From: Epiperipatus broadwayi
Lineage: Eukaryota > Onychophora > Udeonychophora > Euonychophora > Peripatidae
Assembly: GCA_028023455.1 (NCBI GenBank)
Contig: JAQFVV010006273.1
Span: 1,550,001 to 1,614,000, forward strand
Length of the DNA: 64,000 nt
Direction of reading: 5' to 3'
The notes under the pieces are model-generated. The model was not told the DNA's origin. It made no database searches and worked only from the letters and a program-made list of their open reading frames with translations. Shown here in pieces: positions 24,957 through 39,440 of the stretch. Position 1 is the first letter of the stretch. Each line of letters starts with the position of its first letter. The translations under genes were made by a program, and so were the position numbers.

Positions 24957-25799
24957 GTATATATAAATTGTGTGTTGTGTATTTATGCATATATATATAT
25001 CCTTATAAACTACAAAATATAAATGTCGTAAATAAATGAATCATGGTATGCTTTAACTTTCAAAACATTAAACAATAAATAACTTGAAGAAGCATGCTTT
25101 CAATTACTTCAACTACATTTAATCTTAATTTTCATAATGCATTGTTTCACATCTTCATGCTTCATAATTTCTTAAGTTAGTCCTTGTTTATTATACAAAT
25201 TATTTTCTTTGTTAATAAAAATATCTTTTATTGCCCTTTTTAGAATTATTTTTCCATATAATGTTTCATCTTATTGAAATTGAAGCTAGAATCACCGTTT
25301 AATTTCATCAACTATGTTTAATGGCAATGAACTAAAATGTAATGGAGGTTTTTTATTTAATTTAAATAAGGATAAAAATATTACATGAAGTGAGAAATAA
25401 AAAAAGAAACTATTTTTATTAATGGTGGAGATAATTTGCTTTATAGTCAATGAACTAATCTGAAAATTCCCGAAACATCGGGGGATAACGTGAAACAGTC
25501 CATTATGGCAGTTAAGAGTATTGTGCAGTTGAAAAAATAATTCAAAGCATGCTTCTGCAAGTTATTTATTATTTAATATTTTGAAAGTAAATTGTACTAT
25601 CATATATTTATTTATTATACATACACACAGAAATACCCTATTGTACATTATATTTAAGTTAGAACTTAAAAAATCTTTTAAAATGCTAAAGACTTACCAA
25701 AACAAAAAGCATGCAGGTAGTAGTGACAAAAAAAGCAATAATTATATAATAATTTTTTTGTAAGGGAATCTAAATAGGAAAAAAGTGATATGAAAAGTA

Positions 25800-27490
25800 A
25801 TTAAAAACAAATGTTTAGAAAAAGTGAATATGTGGAATTCATAAAAATTTTTGGAAAAAAGTTAATTAAATATAATAGATATTCAAAAGAATAATTATCA
25901 AAGATAATAAAGCATTATCTGGTATTGAAATGTAAGTTATTTGTACAGCAATGAAATGATAAATGATCTCATGTGAAAGAACTATATTCTTTGAAGAGCT
26001 ATATAGAGTAAGAAGAGAAAATAAAAGCTTATACATTAAGAACAATATTTTAAATGCTACTTATCCTAAATTAAGGGATGTGACATGCACTTAAATCTAT
26101 GAAAGCTGAAAAACTGTAGGAAATAATGAAATTATTAGTATTTATATGAAATATTTAAATGATAAGAATACATTTGAAAGAATTGTAGTAATAATAATAT
26201 TTAAGAAAAATGAAAAAGAAAATATTAAGAGTTATTAGTTTGTTATTACAGTAAGATACTAACATCTTTACAAGTTCAATATAGACAACTTAAAACTCAA
26301 ACCAACCAGGAAACTGAATTTAAAAATGGTTATAAGACACAATAAATAGATCATAGTCAAGTATTAAAAAAATGTATATGAATTGCCATTTTACATTAAG
26401 TTTATAAATTATAAAAAGATCTTTCACAATGATTAAATAGAACATCATTATCAAATTCTGAATAATATTTAACAAAATATAACTAATTACATTTCATAAT
26501 GATAATTAATGCTGATTAGAGTGTATAATATGATAACTCCTTTTCTCATAAATGTTTTACAACAATTTTGCAGAAAATATTGTATGAATTAAAATGAGAA
26601 TCAGAAGATAACATAAGTTTAAAAAGTTTTCTCATGGAAAAAGTAGATATATTACATGTTTTATTTAATATGTTTATAGAAATGAGTTGTTAAATGAAAA
26701 TTATGCTAATAAAAATTGGGATTGGCAAGTGGAATAAGAGTGTTAGTCACATCTGATTTGCTGAAAGTATAGAAGTATTTGCACATAGTAATGATAAGAT
26801 TAATAAATTTAGGATTGACTAAACTTTTGTAGAAAGTTTGTGATGAAAATAATGTTAAAGCAATGAAAATATATGAGAGGAGAAAAAGATTAAGCATTGT
26901 TAGGAAATTATAGACTAGGATAGTGCTGTTTAAATATTTGGATAGTTAACTTTTTTTTTTAATCACTATTTCTATTGTCAGTTGTAAGACTAATATTTGC
27001 TAGTTGGATAAATAGTATTTTAAAAAGAGTAAGAGATTATTCTGTGGATCATTGACATTAAATCTAAGAAAGAAATTCATTAAAGAAAAAGATTTGTTTA
27101 AGATCTAGCTTTATATGAAGTAAAAAATATGAACAATTAGAAAGAAAGGAGATAAATACGAACACTTTAGAGATGTGGATTTGTAGAATAGAAAAGATTT
27201 CATGTCTAAGTCTTGAAAAAAAGAGGGAGCTTGAAAAAAATATGTGGAATCTTTCCCTCCCTCTTTTTTTTTTTTTTTTTTTTTTGAGAAAATTGTGTCA
27301 AGAAAGAAGATGGAGCTGGTTGGGCATTTATTTAGAGGAACAATAATTATACACCATGTGTAGGAAGTTCTAGAAAGAATGGCAACAAGAAATAAGACAA
27401 TAAATGAACTGTTGAATTTAAAGTAGAAAATGATTATGGGTATTTGAGAAGTAGAACGAGAGATAAAAAAGCATGGAAAATATCTAATTT
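25800..27490 (+). mobile_element. Decayed LINE in RMND1 intron 2
   Basis: Successive broken frames follow the LINE order. First comes EELYRVRRENKSLYIKNNIL (linker), then KTVGNNEIISIYMKYLND (compare KAVGNDxI in other elements), FERIVVIIIFKKNEKENIKS (RT fingers), and ELPFYIKFINYKKIF near 26375 (RT block with FxDYKKAF). Past the RT comes EMWICRIEKI near 27170, and finally KMELVGHLFRGTIIIHHV near 27310 (C-terminal xLxWxGHxxR domain). Each piece is short and damaged, but five pieces in the right order on one strand make the assignment reasonable. The clade is not certain; it is RTE-like in the RT blocks. Confidence 0.62.
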
Positions 27491-29188
27491 GTTATGGACT
27501 GTCTTTTGGCAGGTAACTCATGATGATATATAATGATATCTAATACGTAACATATACATCACTCTTAAATCTGTTATAATAAACACAACTTTAAAAAATT
27601 TATTTAATTTATTAAAAACTATAATTTTCTTGATAATGGCCAAATTAATATCAAAAAAAAAAATTTGCATCCTACAGTGTTGCATTAGGGAAAAAAGATA
27701 TATGTATTAAAAATGTAAATTTTATTGTACATTAAATGTAAATTAAAAGTTTTCAAGAATGTGCTCTTACTAGGAATTTGAAAATTATTATATATTGAAA
27801 TAAAGCTGGCTTTCTTCATAGTTGAAATATACAAGATTTGTAAGAAGAAATTTATACATAGTCAAGATTTTAGTTCTACAACAGAAATAGCAGAAGGTAA
27901 ACCATCTGTTTAAATGTGAAATGTCTCAGTTTATTTGTTTCTTAAGAAAAAATAGATGTATGTAATATTTTGAAACTTTTTTTTGGGGGGGAGGCGGCAG
28001 TTTTATTAAGATTTGATGTTTATTTTAGGTATGAATATGTTTTGTTAAATGTGTCTGTTTTTTAACAATTGTAACTTCATTAATTTTATGTAATTATATA
28101 GGGTCAGAAAGATAATGATGTTATGGAGCATGTTCATGTATAGATATATATCTACATTTCAGTTTCCAAGCTATTTATTCATTATTGAACCAGAATGGAC
28201 AGTAATGGATCCTTTCTTGAATCTTCTGAGCAAACTTTTATTGAAGAAGTTGAATTTAGTATTAAAATGTTATTTAAATAAAAATCTAAAAATAAAAAAA
28301 AAGAAGATAAATTTCACATATTTCAAGTTTCTAAAGTTAACAGACTCATAGAAAAGACACATGAGTTTAAAATATTAGTTAATTGTATTATTTTTCATGG
28401 CATTACTCTGGTCACATTAATAATTGAAGAACTTGTTAAAAAAAGATATTTGACTGAAAAAATTGGCTTATTAAAATACACTGGACTTGTTGGATTTTAT
28501 ATGATTTATAATTAAGGAATATATATTTGATATGTTAGAAGCAAAGTCTTGGCAGAAGAAGGAAATAGAAAAAAAAATTCAACAGTAAAAGATTTTACTT
28601 CATAAGAAATTCATTTTAGAAAAATAAATTAATGATAATCATCACACCTCATTTAACTCAACACAAACTAAAACAATTCACACTACATTCTCACAATATA
28701 GGATTGGAAATATATATTTAGATATATTATTCCAATAAAATATTACACATATCATATAAACATACACATTTAGAACATTAAATATCCTTGGTTATTGTTT
28801 ATGATCTACTATTTATGAATGCAGTAAATAAAATATATAGAATAAAGAAACAGTAATAACTATCAAAGTTATACATTTTATTATTTATATATGTATTTTA
28901 AATGAATATAATTAATTTATATTGCACAAATAACACATTTTTTGCTTTAACATTCATTGTCATAGCAACCTATTTTAATTTTCTTAGACTAGTGCATTTC
29001 TTATTAAAACTAATTAGAAAATAACAAAAAGAATTGGTTTTTATATTTTTATTATCCTTGACATTACACCAAATACTGAAATTACCCCAAATTTTGGTTA
29101 GCACAGTATATGATGTTTGAACTTACAAATTTTCACAATGTAATAACTTATTTTTTTCAATTTTTTTATTTTGAAATGATTACCATTT

Positions 29189-29212
29189 CTCTCTCTCTCT
29201 CTCTCTCTCTCT
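29189..29212. repeat. (CT)n microsatellite
   Basis: Uninterrupted CT dinucleotide run, in RMND1 intron 2, about 800 bp before exon 3. Confidence 0.95.
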
Positions 29213-30001
29213 GCCTCTAAAAATGTCTCTTTCATTATATAACACTGATAGTAGATCAGTAATTAAGTACTTTCATGATTTTAGCTAATTAAGAAACTTT
29301 TGAGCTACAGTTCAACAAAGACTATGCAAAAGAAGACATATCTTTTAAATTTCAAAAATGTACTGCTTATAGGAAATTACTTTTAAGTCTCATAATTATT
29401 TTATAACTCATTGCTTTAATTGATTGTATTTGACATTTAATCAGTCTCATTTGATTGTACTCCAAAGGAATAAATACATAATTCTGAGGAAATCATGTGG
29501 TAAAATTCATTGGTAGTGTTAATGTATTCTTTTCAATATTTTATTATCTCATTCCTTATGTTATTTCTAACTTCTCCAGTGATGAGGATAAAATTAAATG
29601 TAATCTTTTAAAAGGAAACACAAAACTTTGGAATATCCTTCGCACATTTCATTTCATTAATTTATATAGATTTGTCCTTTAATGTAGATTGTATTTGAGG
29701 GCTAAGCAGTAATGAGTGATATTGGCATTAATCATTGTTTTTAATTGCAGATAATTCTTTAATTTTTTTTTTCATTATTATGTATAATTGATCTTGTTCT
29801 TAAATGTAATTCTCATTGAATTAAATGTCTTTGTTATTGTTAACAATATCGCAGAATTGTCGAGTCATTATTGTTGTCATTGTCATTGTTAATTTATTTT
29901 TGTACATATCGATGAAATTTTTTATTTTTAAAATATAAATATTTATTAATTTAATAAATGTTCTTTATAATATTTTTTCTTTGTTTTCTTATTTATTTTA
30001 G

Positions 30002-30074
30002 ATATGCATGATGTCCTTCATGTTTCTGCAAAATATCAAGTAGGGAAAATTCCTAGAGAAATTTATTTTTTTAG
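30002..30074 (+). CDS. RMND1: RMND1 homologue, exon 3
   Basis: A 73-bp exon encoding MHDVLHVSAKYQVGKIPREI and then YFFR. It completes a split Asp codon from exon 2 and leaves AG of a split Arg codon for exon 4. The IYFFREG run formed across exons 3 and 4 matches the conserved I-F-F-F-R-E-G of the family. Splice sites are TTTTAG and TTTAG/GTAAAT. Confidence 0.9.
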
Positions 30075-30587
30075 GTAAATTAAACTCTAATGAATACATA
30101 TACATTGCAGCAAGTTGTACGCTCTCAAAAATAATAGATTAGATTTAATATTTTTTTATTCTTGAATTAACTTTAACTGTCTTATCTTTCCTGCTGTAGC
30201 CTCTTGCATTTATTCTTAGGATATTTCAAATTTATTATTATTTTTTTTCATTCAAAAGTAAAATCTAAAGTTTTATGTAGATTTTTTTTTTTTATGCTTT
30301 TCAAAATTATCTTTAAAATTTTTACATATTTTTTTCTATAATAATTTTTTAAATATATTTTTTGATTTGATTTATTTTACTGTTGGTATGTTTATGAATG
30401 TGATCAAAAATGAATATTATTTATAAGAATTTATAAATTTTTCCCATAATTTTAATTAGTAAACAACATTCTGTAAAGAAAAAGAGGTGGGAGAGACAGA
30501 CCATTATCCCCGAAACATTTATTATTAATAATAAAATATGTTTTCCTTTCATATTAAATTAATGAAATATCTACATTTCTATAAATA

Positions 30588-30690
30588 GATAATCTTTATA
30601 ATAACTTGCTGATTTATTGTGTAACTAAATTTTCAAATAATAATCTTTATAATAACTTGATGATTTATTGTGTAACTAAATTTTCAAATA
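30588..30690. repeat. Tandem duplication, 51-bp unit
   Basis: AATCTTTATAATAACTTG and TGATTTATTGTGTAACTAAA repeat with a 51-bp period and one mismatch. Confidence 0.92.
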
Positions 30691-32049
30691 TATAAATAGC
30701 ACAAATTTATAATATTTACCTGAGCTTATTCATGCCTATCTGTCTATTAAAATAGAGATGTCTAAAGGTAGAAAAATACATATAAGATCATGAATAGTTA
30801 GAAATATATATTCACAATAGGATGTCAATAATCCAAGTGTCAATCATTTAAACCTCAAATTATCTAATTTAACCCCCCCCCCCCAAATAAAATAACAACA
30901 ACAATCCAATGACCTGTTACATATTTGATGTGGATGCATTCATTTCCCATTATTGATAATAAAAAATTAATTTAATGATAAATTTATCATAAAAAAATGA
31001 TTATAAAAATTGCATTTTATTATTAATAAGCTTGAACTCAAAATGGAAACCTTCTCTAAAGTTAATTTTAATTTTCTTTTGAAAAAAGACAATATTTGTT
31101 AGTGCATATTTTTTATGTGAAATGTTATACAAATTTTTATATTTAATAATAAATTATTTATTAAAACCTTATCATTGTTTTATTTTGATGTATATGTGTT
31201 TCAGTTATGTGATTTTATGAATCAACAAATTAATTTAAAGTTGTTTTTCTTTGATATATGGATTCCAAATATCTAGAATGCCTATATAAAGAATTACATT
31301 TAATCTAGTTTTTTGAAGGTCTTAAGTACATGGAAAGATTATAAACTCATCTCTTTGAAAATATTATTCCTTTTATAAATTAGTTGCTATTGTATTATTA
31401 TTATTAAACTTTTATTTATCTGCTCTTATAATTTGTTAATTAATATATGTAAGTGTAAATTCATGGCTTATAAATCAATGCGCATAAACTGAATAATAAA
31501 AATTACAAAATTTTGTAAGAAAAATTCTTTTTACTAATTTTACTATTGTTTTTGAAATGTTTTTTGGCCTTTGAATTTGATTTAGCAACAGATTTTTTTT
31601 TTTTTTATATCAACTTCAAAAATTTTGCGAAACTTTTTTATAATAGAGTTGAAGCTTTTAGTAAGTATTGAGATTGAAAATGCTATGTACATTCACACCA
31701 CTGGAAAGAGTGAGAAATTGCAGTTTTTTAAATATTTAACAATCAGTATACATTATAAATTTATATATATGAATAATTATTTGTAAAAATAGTGTGAGAA
31801 TAAGTTATATTATTGCAATATATTAATAATACTAAGATATAAAAACATACAGATTTGATATAATAATTTTAACTGAAGTAAAATGTATTACCTTTAAATC
31901 AATGAATAACTAATGCTAAGCTCTGTGGAAGCAAAGTTAAGGTAACCATAGCTCTGTGCAGGATATCAAACCCCCTTACCAGTAATGAAAGTCTCATTGT
32001 ATAGTTTTTTTAGATAAGAATTTCTAGATATCCATTTATTGAATATTAT

Positions 32050-32145
32050 TGGATAGCTAACTGGGTCAAGTTTGCGGTCCTAAAAAAATTTTTAAAGTTA
32101 ACAAGCCCTGGTAGATTTGAATCCAGGTTGTAGAATAACAAGCAT
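32050..32145 (-). mobile_element. Relic of a tRNA-derived SINE
   Basis: The minus strand has a B-box-like GGATTCAAATCTACC (about 32109-32123) preceded by a possible anticodon-arm hairpin, GTAG...CTAC. It resembles the 3' half of a tRNA. No A box is clear, so the call is weak. Confidence 0.35.
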
Positions 32146-32587
32146 ACTACATTAATTATTATTGCATGAATTTTTTAATTGAAATCAATAGTTTCTAAAT
32201 ATTTAAGTTTATTACTAAATCAACTAACTTCATTGTAAACTCTCAGTATATAATAAGTGATAGAAGCTGAATAACAATCATTTTCTAATCTTGCTTAGAT
32301 AAAAATATGTAATTGTAAATGATCTTTATAATATTTTTCAATTTGAATATATGGATTTAAAGTAAATTTTATTATTACAAATATCAATTGTTAATATTTA
32401 ATAATCTTTATAGCAACATTAATGCACTGTGGCTCAATATTTTTCTTTGGTATGAGCTCTTTATTATAAACTAAATTGGAGAATATACACATATTATCTT
32501 TATAGATTATAAGCAAATACCCATTTAAATAGTTATAAATTGTTATATTTGTTTTTCAATAATGATATATATTCATTTCTTTTACAA

Positions 32588-32662
32588 TAGCCTTATAGGC
32601 TAATGGTTAGTGGATTAGCTTGTTAATCCATTGATCTATAAGATTTTTTCAGGAAGCTGAGA
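32588..32662 (+). mobile_element. Relic of a tRNA-like sequence (Asn-like)
   Basis: TAGGCTAATGGTTAG resembles a Pol III A box and D arm. GGATTAGCTTGTTAATCC can form an anticodon arm around GTT. The T arm is eroded (AAGATTTTTTC). It is probably a SINE head or tRNA pseudogene, not a working tRNA. Confidence 0.4.
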
Positions 32663-33898
32663 ATTTTCCAAATTTTCTTAATATTTTTCAGGTAGCTAAT
32701 TCACAACCAAAGCTTACTGTCAAATGTGAACTGCTAATGAATTTTTAATTTTTCTTAATTTGAAAGTTAAAGTAAATAAGACAACTTATCTAAATCAAAT
32801 GAGTATTGACACACTGATTATTATATTTTTGTAGGGGGTGTCTTATGTCTATGGTTATTGGGCTCATGGTTTACTTGTGGAACTTATTTAACGCTATAAT
32901 TATAAAGATATCAAATATTATCAAATTGTGACAAAAACAAAGCTGTTCAAATTGTTTTATGGAATCTTAAGTAATATGAAAACTTTGAATGTGAATTTTT
33001 GACAATTAACATGATCTGTATTATATATATTTTGAAATTGAAGGTAAAAATATATCAGCAATTTTTTTTTTATTTTATTTATGGTGCCTATTTTTACTTT
33101 TTAACTATTTTTTTTAATTCATGATTTTTTTTTTCTCCATGAATTCAAAAATTATCTATGAAATGATTGTATATTAGTAATAAACTGAATATTTTTTTCA
33201 AATTTGAAATTTGTTTTAATCCAAACACCATTAATTCAAAAACTTTTATTATCCAGACATAATTACAATATGTTGTTCTCATATGAACATAAGCATATTC
33301 TATATTTTAAGATGTTAGGAATAAAATAAATCTATAGATTTGACTTGCTTTCTACTATTGTATTATTGTTAAAATTGATTCTAGTTAATTTTTTATATAT
33401 ATATAAAATAACTGACCCTATTTATGCAACATAAATTGAAGCTTTAAAATAGTTTTCATTACATTGATAAGGGCAAAAATATATTGATGAAAAAAGTTTT
33501 TTTATATTATTTTTATAACATATACAATTACTGCTAATATATGAAGATATATTGTGTCATTTATTATATATACAAATGATTTATAGTCAAATTAATATTT
33601 ATTTAAATTTTCACAGTGTTTGGATTTATAATTTGCAGTTGGGGCAAAGATTTGATATTAAAATCTGAAAAATCCAAAAAACCTTGATATCAGAAATTTA
33701 TGATAGTCTATTGTTTTTATAAATGGTAAATGTGAAAAAAACAAGCTATTTACAGATGTTTTAAATATTATCATTATTATATTAAGTATATTATTTCATT
33801 CGTTCATTGTTATTTACAAATGTTACTTTATTGCATACTTTATGAGTTGCTAAAAATTTCACTCTTTAAATTTTACATTCTACTATATGTGTGTTAAA

Positions 33899-34084
33899 TC
33901 AATAAACATCACATGATCACCATTTCTTATGCTTGCTTATAACTGTTAATAAAACAGGCAAAAACTCACTATTCATATTGCCACTCACTGCAAGTTAGAG
34001 TAATCAATGGATGCCAGAAGGCATCCATTGATTACTCTAGCTTGCAGTGAGTGGCAACACATATAGTGAGTTTTTGCCTGTTTT
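33899..34084. mobile_element. Foldback family C, short palindromic copy (C4)
   Basis: The lead-in AACATCACATGATCACC is followed by an almost perfect hairpin from 33951 to 34084, running from AAAACAGGCAAAAACTCAC to its complement. The turn is at GGATGCCAGAAGGCATCC. The interior of the full element is missing, so this is an internal-deletion derivative. Confidence 0.85.
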
Positions 34085-37000
34085 AATGTGTTTTAAATCC
34101 TGAGGATATTTTCAAATTTGACTATAGTCTTTTATTGAAATATCAATCATTTATATAGTAGGGTTTTGTTTTTATCTTTTTTTTTTTTTCTTTTTTTAAA
34201 TATATTAAGTAAAAGACTTTCCATCCAAGATTTATTTTATCAACTTTCTGAATTATCACTTGACATTTTAAAAAAGATTCACCAATTAGTTTGACAAACC
34301 AAAGATTTAAGAATCACAGTATTACCAAAACAATTTACAGTCAGAAGAAGCTCAAAATTAATTTGAATAATTATGAACAAAAATAAATAATGCAATTAGC
34401 TGTAACAGATATATAACAATCTTAAATGTAATTAATTTCATGTAAATTAAGTATTCAACAAACAGATGAAATTAAAATTCTTAAGTTATGTTAACTAGAG
34501 CAATTTGACCAAATAAAAGTAATTTTTTTCATAATACAGAAAGTAGAAATCTATTGTGGAATTTTATGCATTTTGCATTAAGAGTCAGAAAAATATTTTA
34601 GTAGTGTGAAAATTGTTTTTCATAGACAGACACACACACACATCCACAAATAAAATAATCTTTATTTTTTTATATTACAGCCTTTGAATTATCCAAAATA
34701 TTTGACATTAAATTTTAATCTCATTGAGTGAAATAATTAGACTTTGATAAGATTTGGAGATGCTTTTTGCATGTAAGTTACACCTATTGATGAAATCACC
34801 ATTCGCATAGTAAACTATACCAGAAAGTAATATTTACTTAGAAAACAGTCATAAAAGTAATATATTTTCATAACAGACAAGATTGAAAAACAATAAGTTT
34901 AAATTCATGAAAATAAAATTATTTTGAAAGTGAACCTAAAATAAATCTCCTTGGAAAAGATTATGTGGAAAAGTCTTATTATTTAGCAAACAAATATGAA
35001 ATTGATATATTTTCATAACAAATTATTGAAAAACAAATATGTTTAAAATATGAAAATGAAACAATTTATTTTGAAAACTATCAGATTCTATTGTTGTAGC
35101 TTTACTCAATGGTGTAGTGTGAAAGTAATGACCGTTAAGGTCCTCATACAAGTTTTTTTAAAAAAATTAAAATTCTTTATTGCATTTGCATTCATTGCTG
35201 TTAATTACTTTGTGGAGTGGATGTCTTTTTGAATTTACTTTTTATGGATTTAATTCCATCAGTTACTATCAATTTATTGTGAATTAATTTACTATTTTCC
35301 TGAAGTTTTGTTTTTCAAATAAAATATAATATTTTTATGTTTTTAAATATATATTTTATAGTCATTATCTGAATTGCAAAATATATTAATTTCAGATATT
35401 TTTTAAACTAAAAATTACATTATTTTTATGTTTTTAAACATATTATTTTTTTGTTTTGTTTTTGATTTTTTAATGAAAAAAATGAAACTTATGCTTGTAA
35501 TTTTGCCCTCAATATATATATAAGTGATGTCTAACAAAAAATTCTTTTGGCTATACTTGAATTTAATGATTAATTTTTATGCACTGATCCGATTCTCTCC
35601 ACAATCTCGCACACAAATAGTTTTATATTGACTTTGCTGAAATTCTGCAGAGCAAAATTTTTTGAAGCTTAGTCCATTTTTACAATGTGCTAGAAACAAA
35701 TCAAGCTTTTACACAATATGGTCAAACTACTACATTTCTATATTCTGAAACCCATCAAATAAAATAAGGTGATAAACATTAATTAAAATCATAGAGTTAT
35801 AAAACTATTACCAACATGAATTTGTATATCATTGCACAATATCATAAAACAAATTACAAGATCGAGAAAAATTTTATGTCAAAATATGTAACTAACATTT
35901 AAAAATTATTGCAGTTTAATCTTTCTAGTAAGAGATAGATTTTAATATGTATATATAAATAATATATATTCAATTTGTTGAAACAAAAGATTTAAGCATT
36001 GAACTTAATGAGAATTTATCAAGATATGATAGTTTTTTGACAATCAAATTCAAAAAGCTTTTACATGGTAAAATAAAATTTTAAATTTATTTAGAAGTAA
36101 TATAACATGATTATATAATTATACAATAACTAGGCAACAAACTATAAGTCATATAATATAAACACTTACGTGCTTTTTATTTAGCTAGAAATTTTTATAC
36201 ATTATATAATTGACAATTTCTAAAGTATAACAATGAAACGTACTGACCCATTCCTAAAGTCTTTAATACTAATAACATTTTGAGATGTTTAATTTCTTTT
36301 TTTCAGAAATTGTACTTATATAATATTTAATAAAATCTTAGTTTCATTTATCTCTAAACAGAAATCATATATTTATAAGTATTCAAAAAATTATCTCTGC
36401 TTCTTTTTCTTTACAAACTTAAGTCAGCTTCAGAAATATTAATTTATAAAATACATCATTCCTTTTTTCTTTTTTAAATTTGTTTATTGCTGAGTTAATT
36501 TAATATGAATAATTTTCTATACATATTATCTCCACATACCAATGTTTTAATTATTTAATATAATTTTTATCAAGGCCCAGAGGAGAAATTGCTTAACATT
36601 ACAAAATACACCTAATTTATGTCATATTACAGCATTTTACAAAAACTCAAATTTTATAAAACCTAATTGTATAGCATATTTTATCTCATCTTTAAATTTT
36701 AATTAATTTTAATAGAATGGATTGTATTTTCTATCCTGATAAAATTCTGTTTAAATTCAAACCAAAGTTGTCGTATACAAATGAAATAATTCATAATTAA
36801 ATACAGTTTTTATAAATTTCATATTGTATAAAAATTAATTAATTTTGATTCGAATTTAAATAAAACTAAACATTAATTTATCATCCATTAAAATATCATT
36901 TAAAATATTATTATTTAAAACAATGATTTAATAGAAACATATCAATATAGGAAATATTAACGTTAATTCTTATAAAATTAATTAAAAATAGATTTAAAAA

Positions 37001-37250
37001 TGAAATAGGGTGTATTATAAAAATAGATTTTATAAACTTCTAAATAGTTTTTTATGAAATAATGTGTTATAAGATAGGTTTATTTTGTAATGTTAAGGGA
37101 TTTTAGTATTTAAAAAATTGAAGTTTTGAAAAATATTGGTTGTATTATTTGTATATTTTGTATTATATATATTGATATATTTTGATTTGTTTATTTTTTG
37201 TTTTAGACAAATTTCTAAAAGATCTTTCAAGTTTGCACCTTGATAAAGGT

Positions 37251-37485
37251 TACAATTTATCCAAACCACTTCCAACACTTTTTAGCAAAACTCTTTATTT
37301 GTACATATATACATATACCTACATTTCGATGAAGGACAGTCGAAATGTAGGTGTATGTATATTAAGAGATTAAAGTAAATTGGCTCTGAAGAAGTCTTCA
37401 GGACAGTCAAAATGTAGGTGTATGTATATATGTACAAATAAAGAGTTTTGTTAAAAAGTGTTCAAAGTGGTTTGGATAAATTGTA
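37251..37485. mobile_element. Foldback element D
   Basis: TACAATTTATCCAAACCACT at the left is mirrored by TTTGGATAAATTGTA at the right. The arms (about 80 bp) include CAAAACTCTTTATTTGTACA and its complement, and a second internal mirror around CCTACATTTCGATG / CGAAATGTAGG. The centre carries GAAGAAGTCTTCAGGACAGTC. It is non-coding and unrelated to families A and C. Confidence 0.8.
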
Positions 37486-38647
37486 TTTATATAGAATATT
37501 ACAGCAAAATAAGTGTGATTTTGGTAATATTTTTGATGCAGATTATATTGAATAATTGATACATAGATATGCGGACATAATATGTACATAAATTGTTCAT
37601 ATTAAATTAGTTCAATAACAAATAACTTTAAGAAAAGAAAAAGAGAAGTGATATATTTTATATATTATTAAGTAATATTGTTTTACAATTATTTTAAATT
37701 TGCCACTATATATGTATCTAAATTTTATTAGACTATGATTTTGTATAATTAAATTTCTGGTAACGAAGTTACATTGCCTTTTGAAATATAAATGTTTATA
37801 AATAATTGTTTATTTTAATGTACACTTTGTACCTACATAATTAATATATTGCCAAGATTATTCCAAATGCAATAATTAGATAGTTATGTAATAATGTTAT
37901 TAAAAAGTAAATGTAGTTTTAATAGTAATTTTAATAAGATGCTTAAAAACAAATGTTTTGATATTGAAATTATGAAGCTTTTTTGAAAAATGTTATAATA
38001 ATTGTACTGTACCTGAAAGCTGTTTAGAACTATAAATATTAAAAATAATATTCATTTGTTATCACTGCAAATATTATATAAATACATTTTTGAGAATCCA
38101 AGAACAACTACAACATGGATATAAAATGAAAAATAATTACGCCTAATATATGTAACATAAGATTACTTTTTTGAAGCTCTATTGTTATGAGTAATTGATT
38201 TGCCTTTTATATAGCATCATAGACTACAATAAGTTATAGTCATTCTCTTGTAAAAAATATCGAATGCTGCCACTAGAAGACATTATTTTTAGCAAAAGTA
38301 TATCTATTGAGTAGTCTTATGCATTACATATATATATACACATTATATAGAAATAATATATTCTTGTTACTTTTAATGGGCTATTAATAATCATTTTAAT
38401 TAACACAAATAATTATCTTAATATAAAAACAAAACTTTTCAAGGAAGTTACATAAAAAGCATTCTAATTAAGTATACTTGTATGTGTTCAATTAATAAGT
38501 ATATTATAAATAACATTAAAATTGATAATTAATTTTTTGGGTATCACAGATAATTAAAAAAAAATGATTTTTTATGTTAACATTGCAATTTGTATTTATA
38601 AATGATAAAATTACACTTTAAATTTGTAAAAAAATTATATTCTATTT

Positions 38648-38738
38648 TAAACCACTAAACATCACATGATCACCTTCTGGAATCCATTGATTATTCTAGT
38701 TTGCACTGAGTGGCACTACTGTATGGAGAGTTTTGACT
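38648..38738. mobile_element. Foldback family C, deletion derivative (C5)
   Basis: The lead-in AAACCACTAAACATCACATG joins directly to the right arm (ATCCATTGATTATTCTAG to TGTATGGAGAGTTTTG). All of the left arm and interior are missing. Confidence 0.75.
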
Positions 38739-38836
38739 TCTTTTTATATGCCATTTTATGAGTTGCTTTTTAATTTCTGTAATATATGACTATTAAAACA
38801 ATTAGAAACAAATAACTATAAATATCTTATTTAGAA

Positions 38837-39440
38837 TGTTGATACAGATGTAAACATAATGGATGAAATTAAATAGAGAATTAAAAATCTATCGATTGCT
38901 TTTGATAGAAATAATGATATTGAGAGAAAATATATTTTCTTCATGAAAAGCAATTCTCCAGACTAATCAACAAAGTATGGGAAAATATATGATGAGATTA
39001 AAAGTCAAATATATGGGTGAAAGAGAAAATGGTGCTAATTGCATATATATATATATTTACCATTAGTGGAGCCACCATCCACATACCAAAGTAGACAAAA
39101 AGATGCTAATTGATAAGTTTCATTTTTTGCATAATAAAAAATAATATATGTTTGGAAAAAACAAAGTAAAATTATGAAAATAATATAAAATTATTTAGAA
39201 AACATCTGGAAATAATATTTAATTAAAAAAGATATTTAATTAAAAAATGAATATTATTAATAAGTGTGATCATTATAAATATCTTGAAAAAAAATGTATA
39301 TTACTGAAGATGGCAAGTGTAATTCTGGAGAAATCGAAAGAAAACAAATCTGACAATGTCTTTTGTGCACAAAAAAAAAAAAAGATTGAAAAACATATTT
39401 TCAATAATTGCGATCATTATAAACATTTGGGAAGAAATTA
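38837..39440 (+). mobile_element. Traces of a LINE
   Basis: The readings DTDVNIMDEIK and, later, CDHYKYLEKK and CDHYKHLGRN recall the YKYLG...TDGNIMDEI segment after the RT domain of LINEs. The pieces are short and in an unexpected order, so this may be a rearranged remnant or chance. Confidence 0.3.

Larger units (their letters stand above)
24957..30001 (+). other. RMND1 intron 2
   Basis: GT-AG intron of 5 kb. Contains a decayed LINE (25800-27490), a 20-base T run near 27265, a (CT)n microsatellite at 29189-29212 and otherwise AT-rich sequence. Confidence 0.75.
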
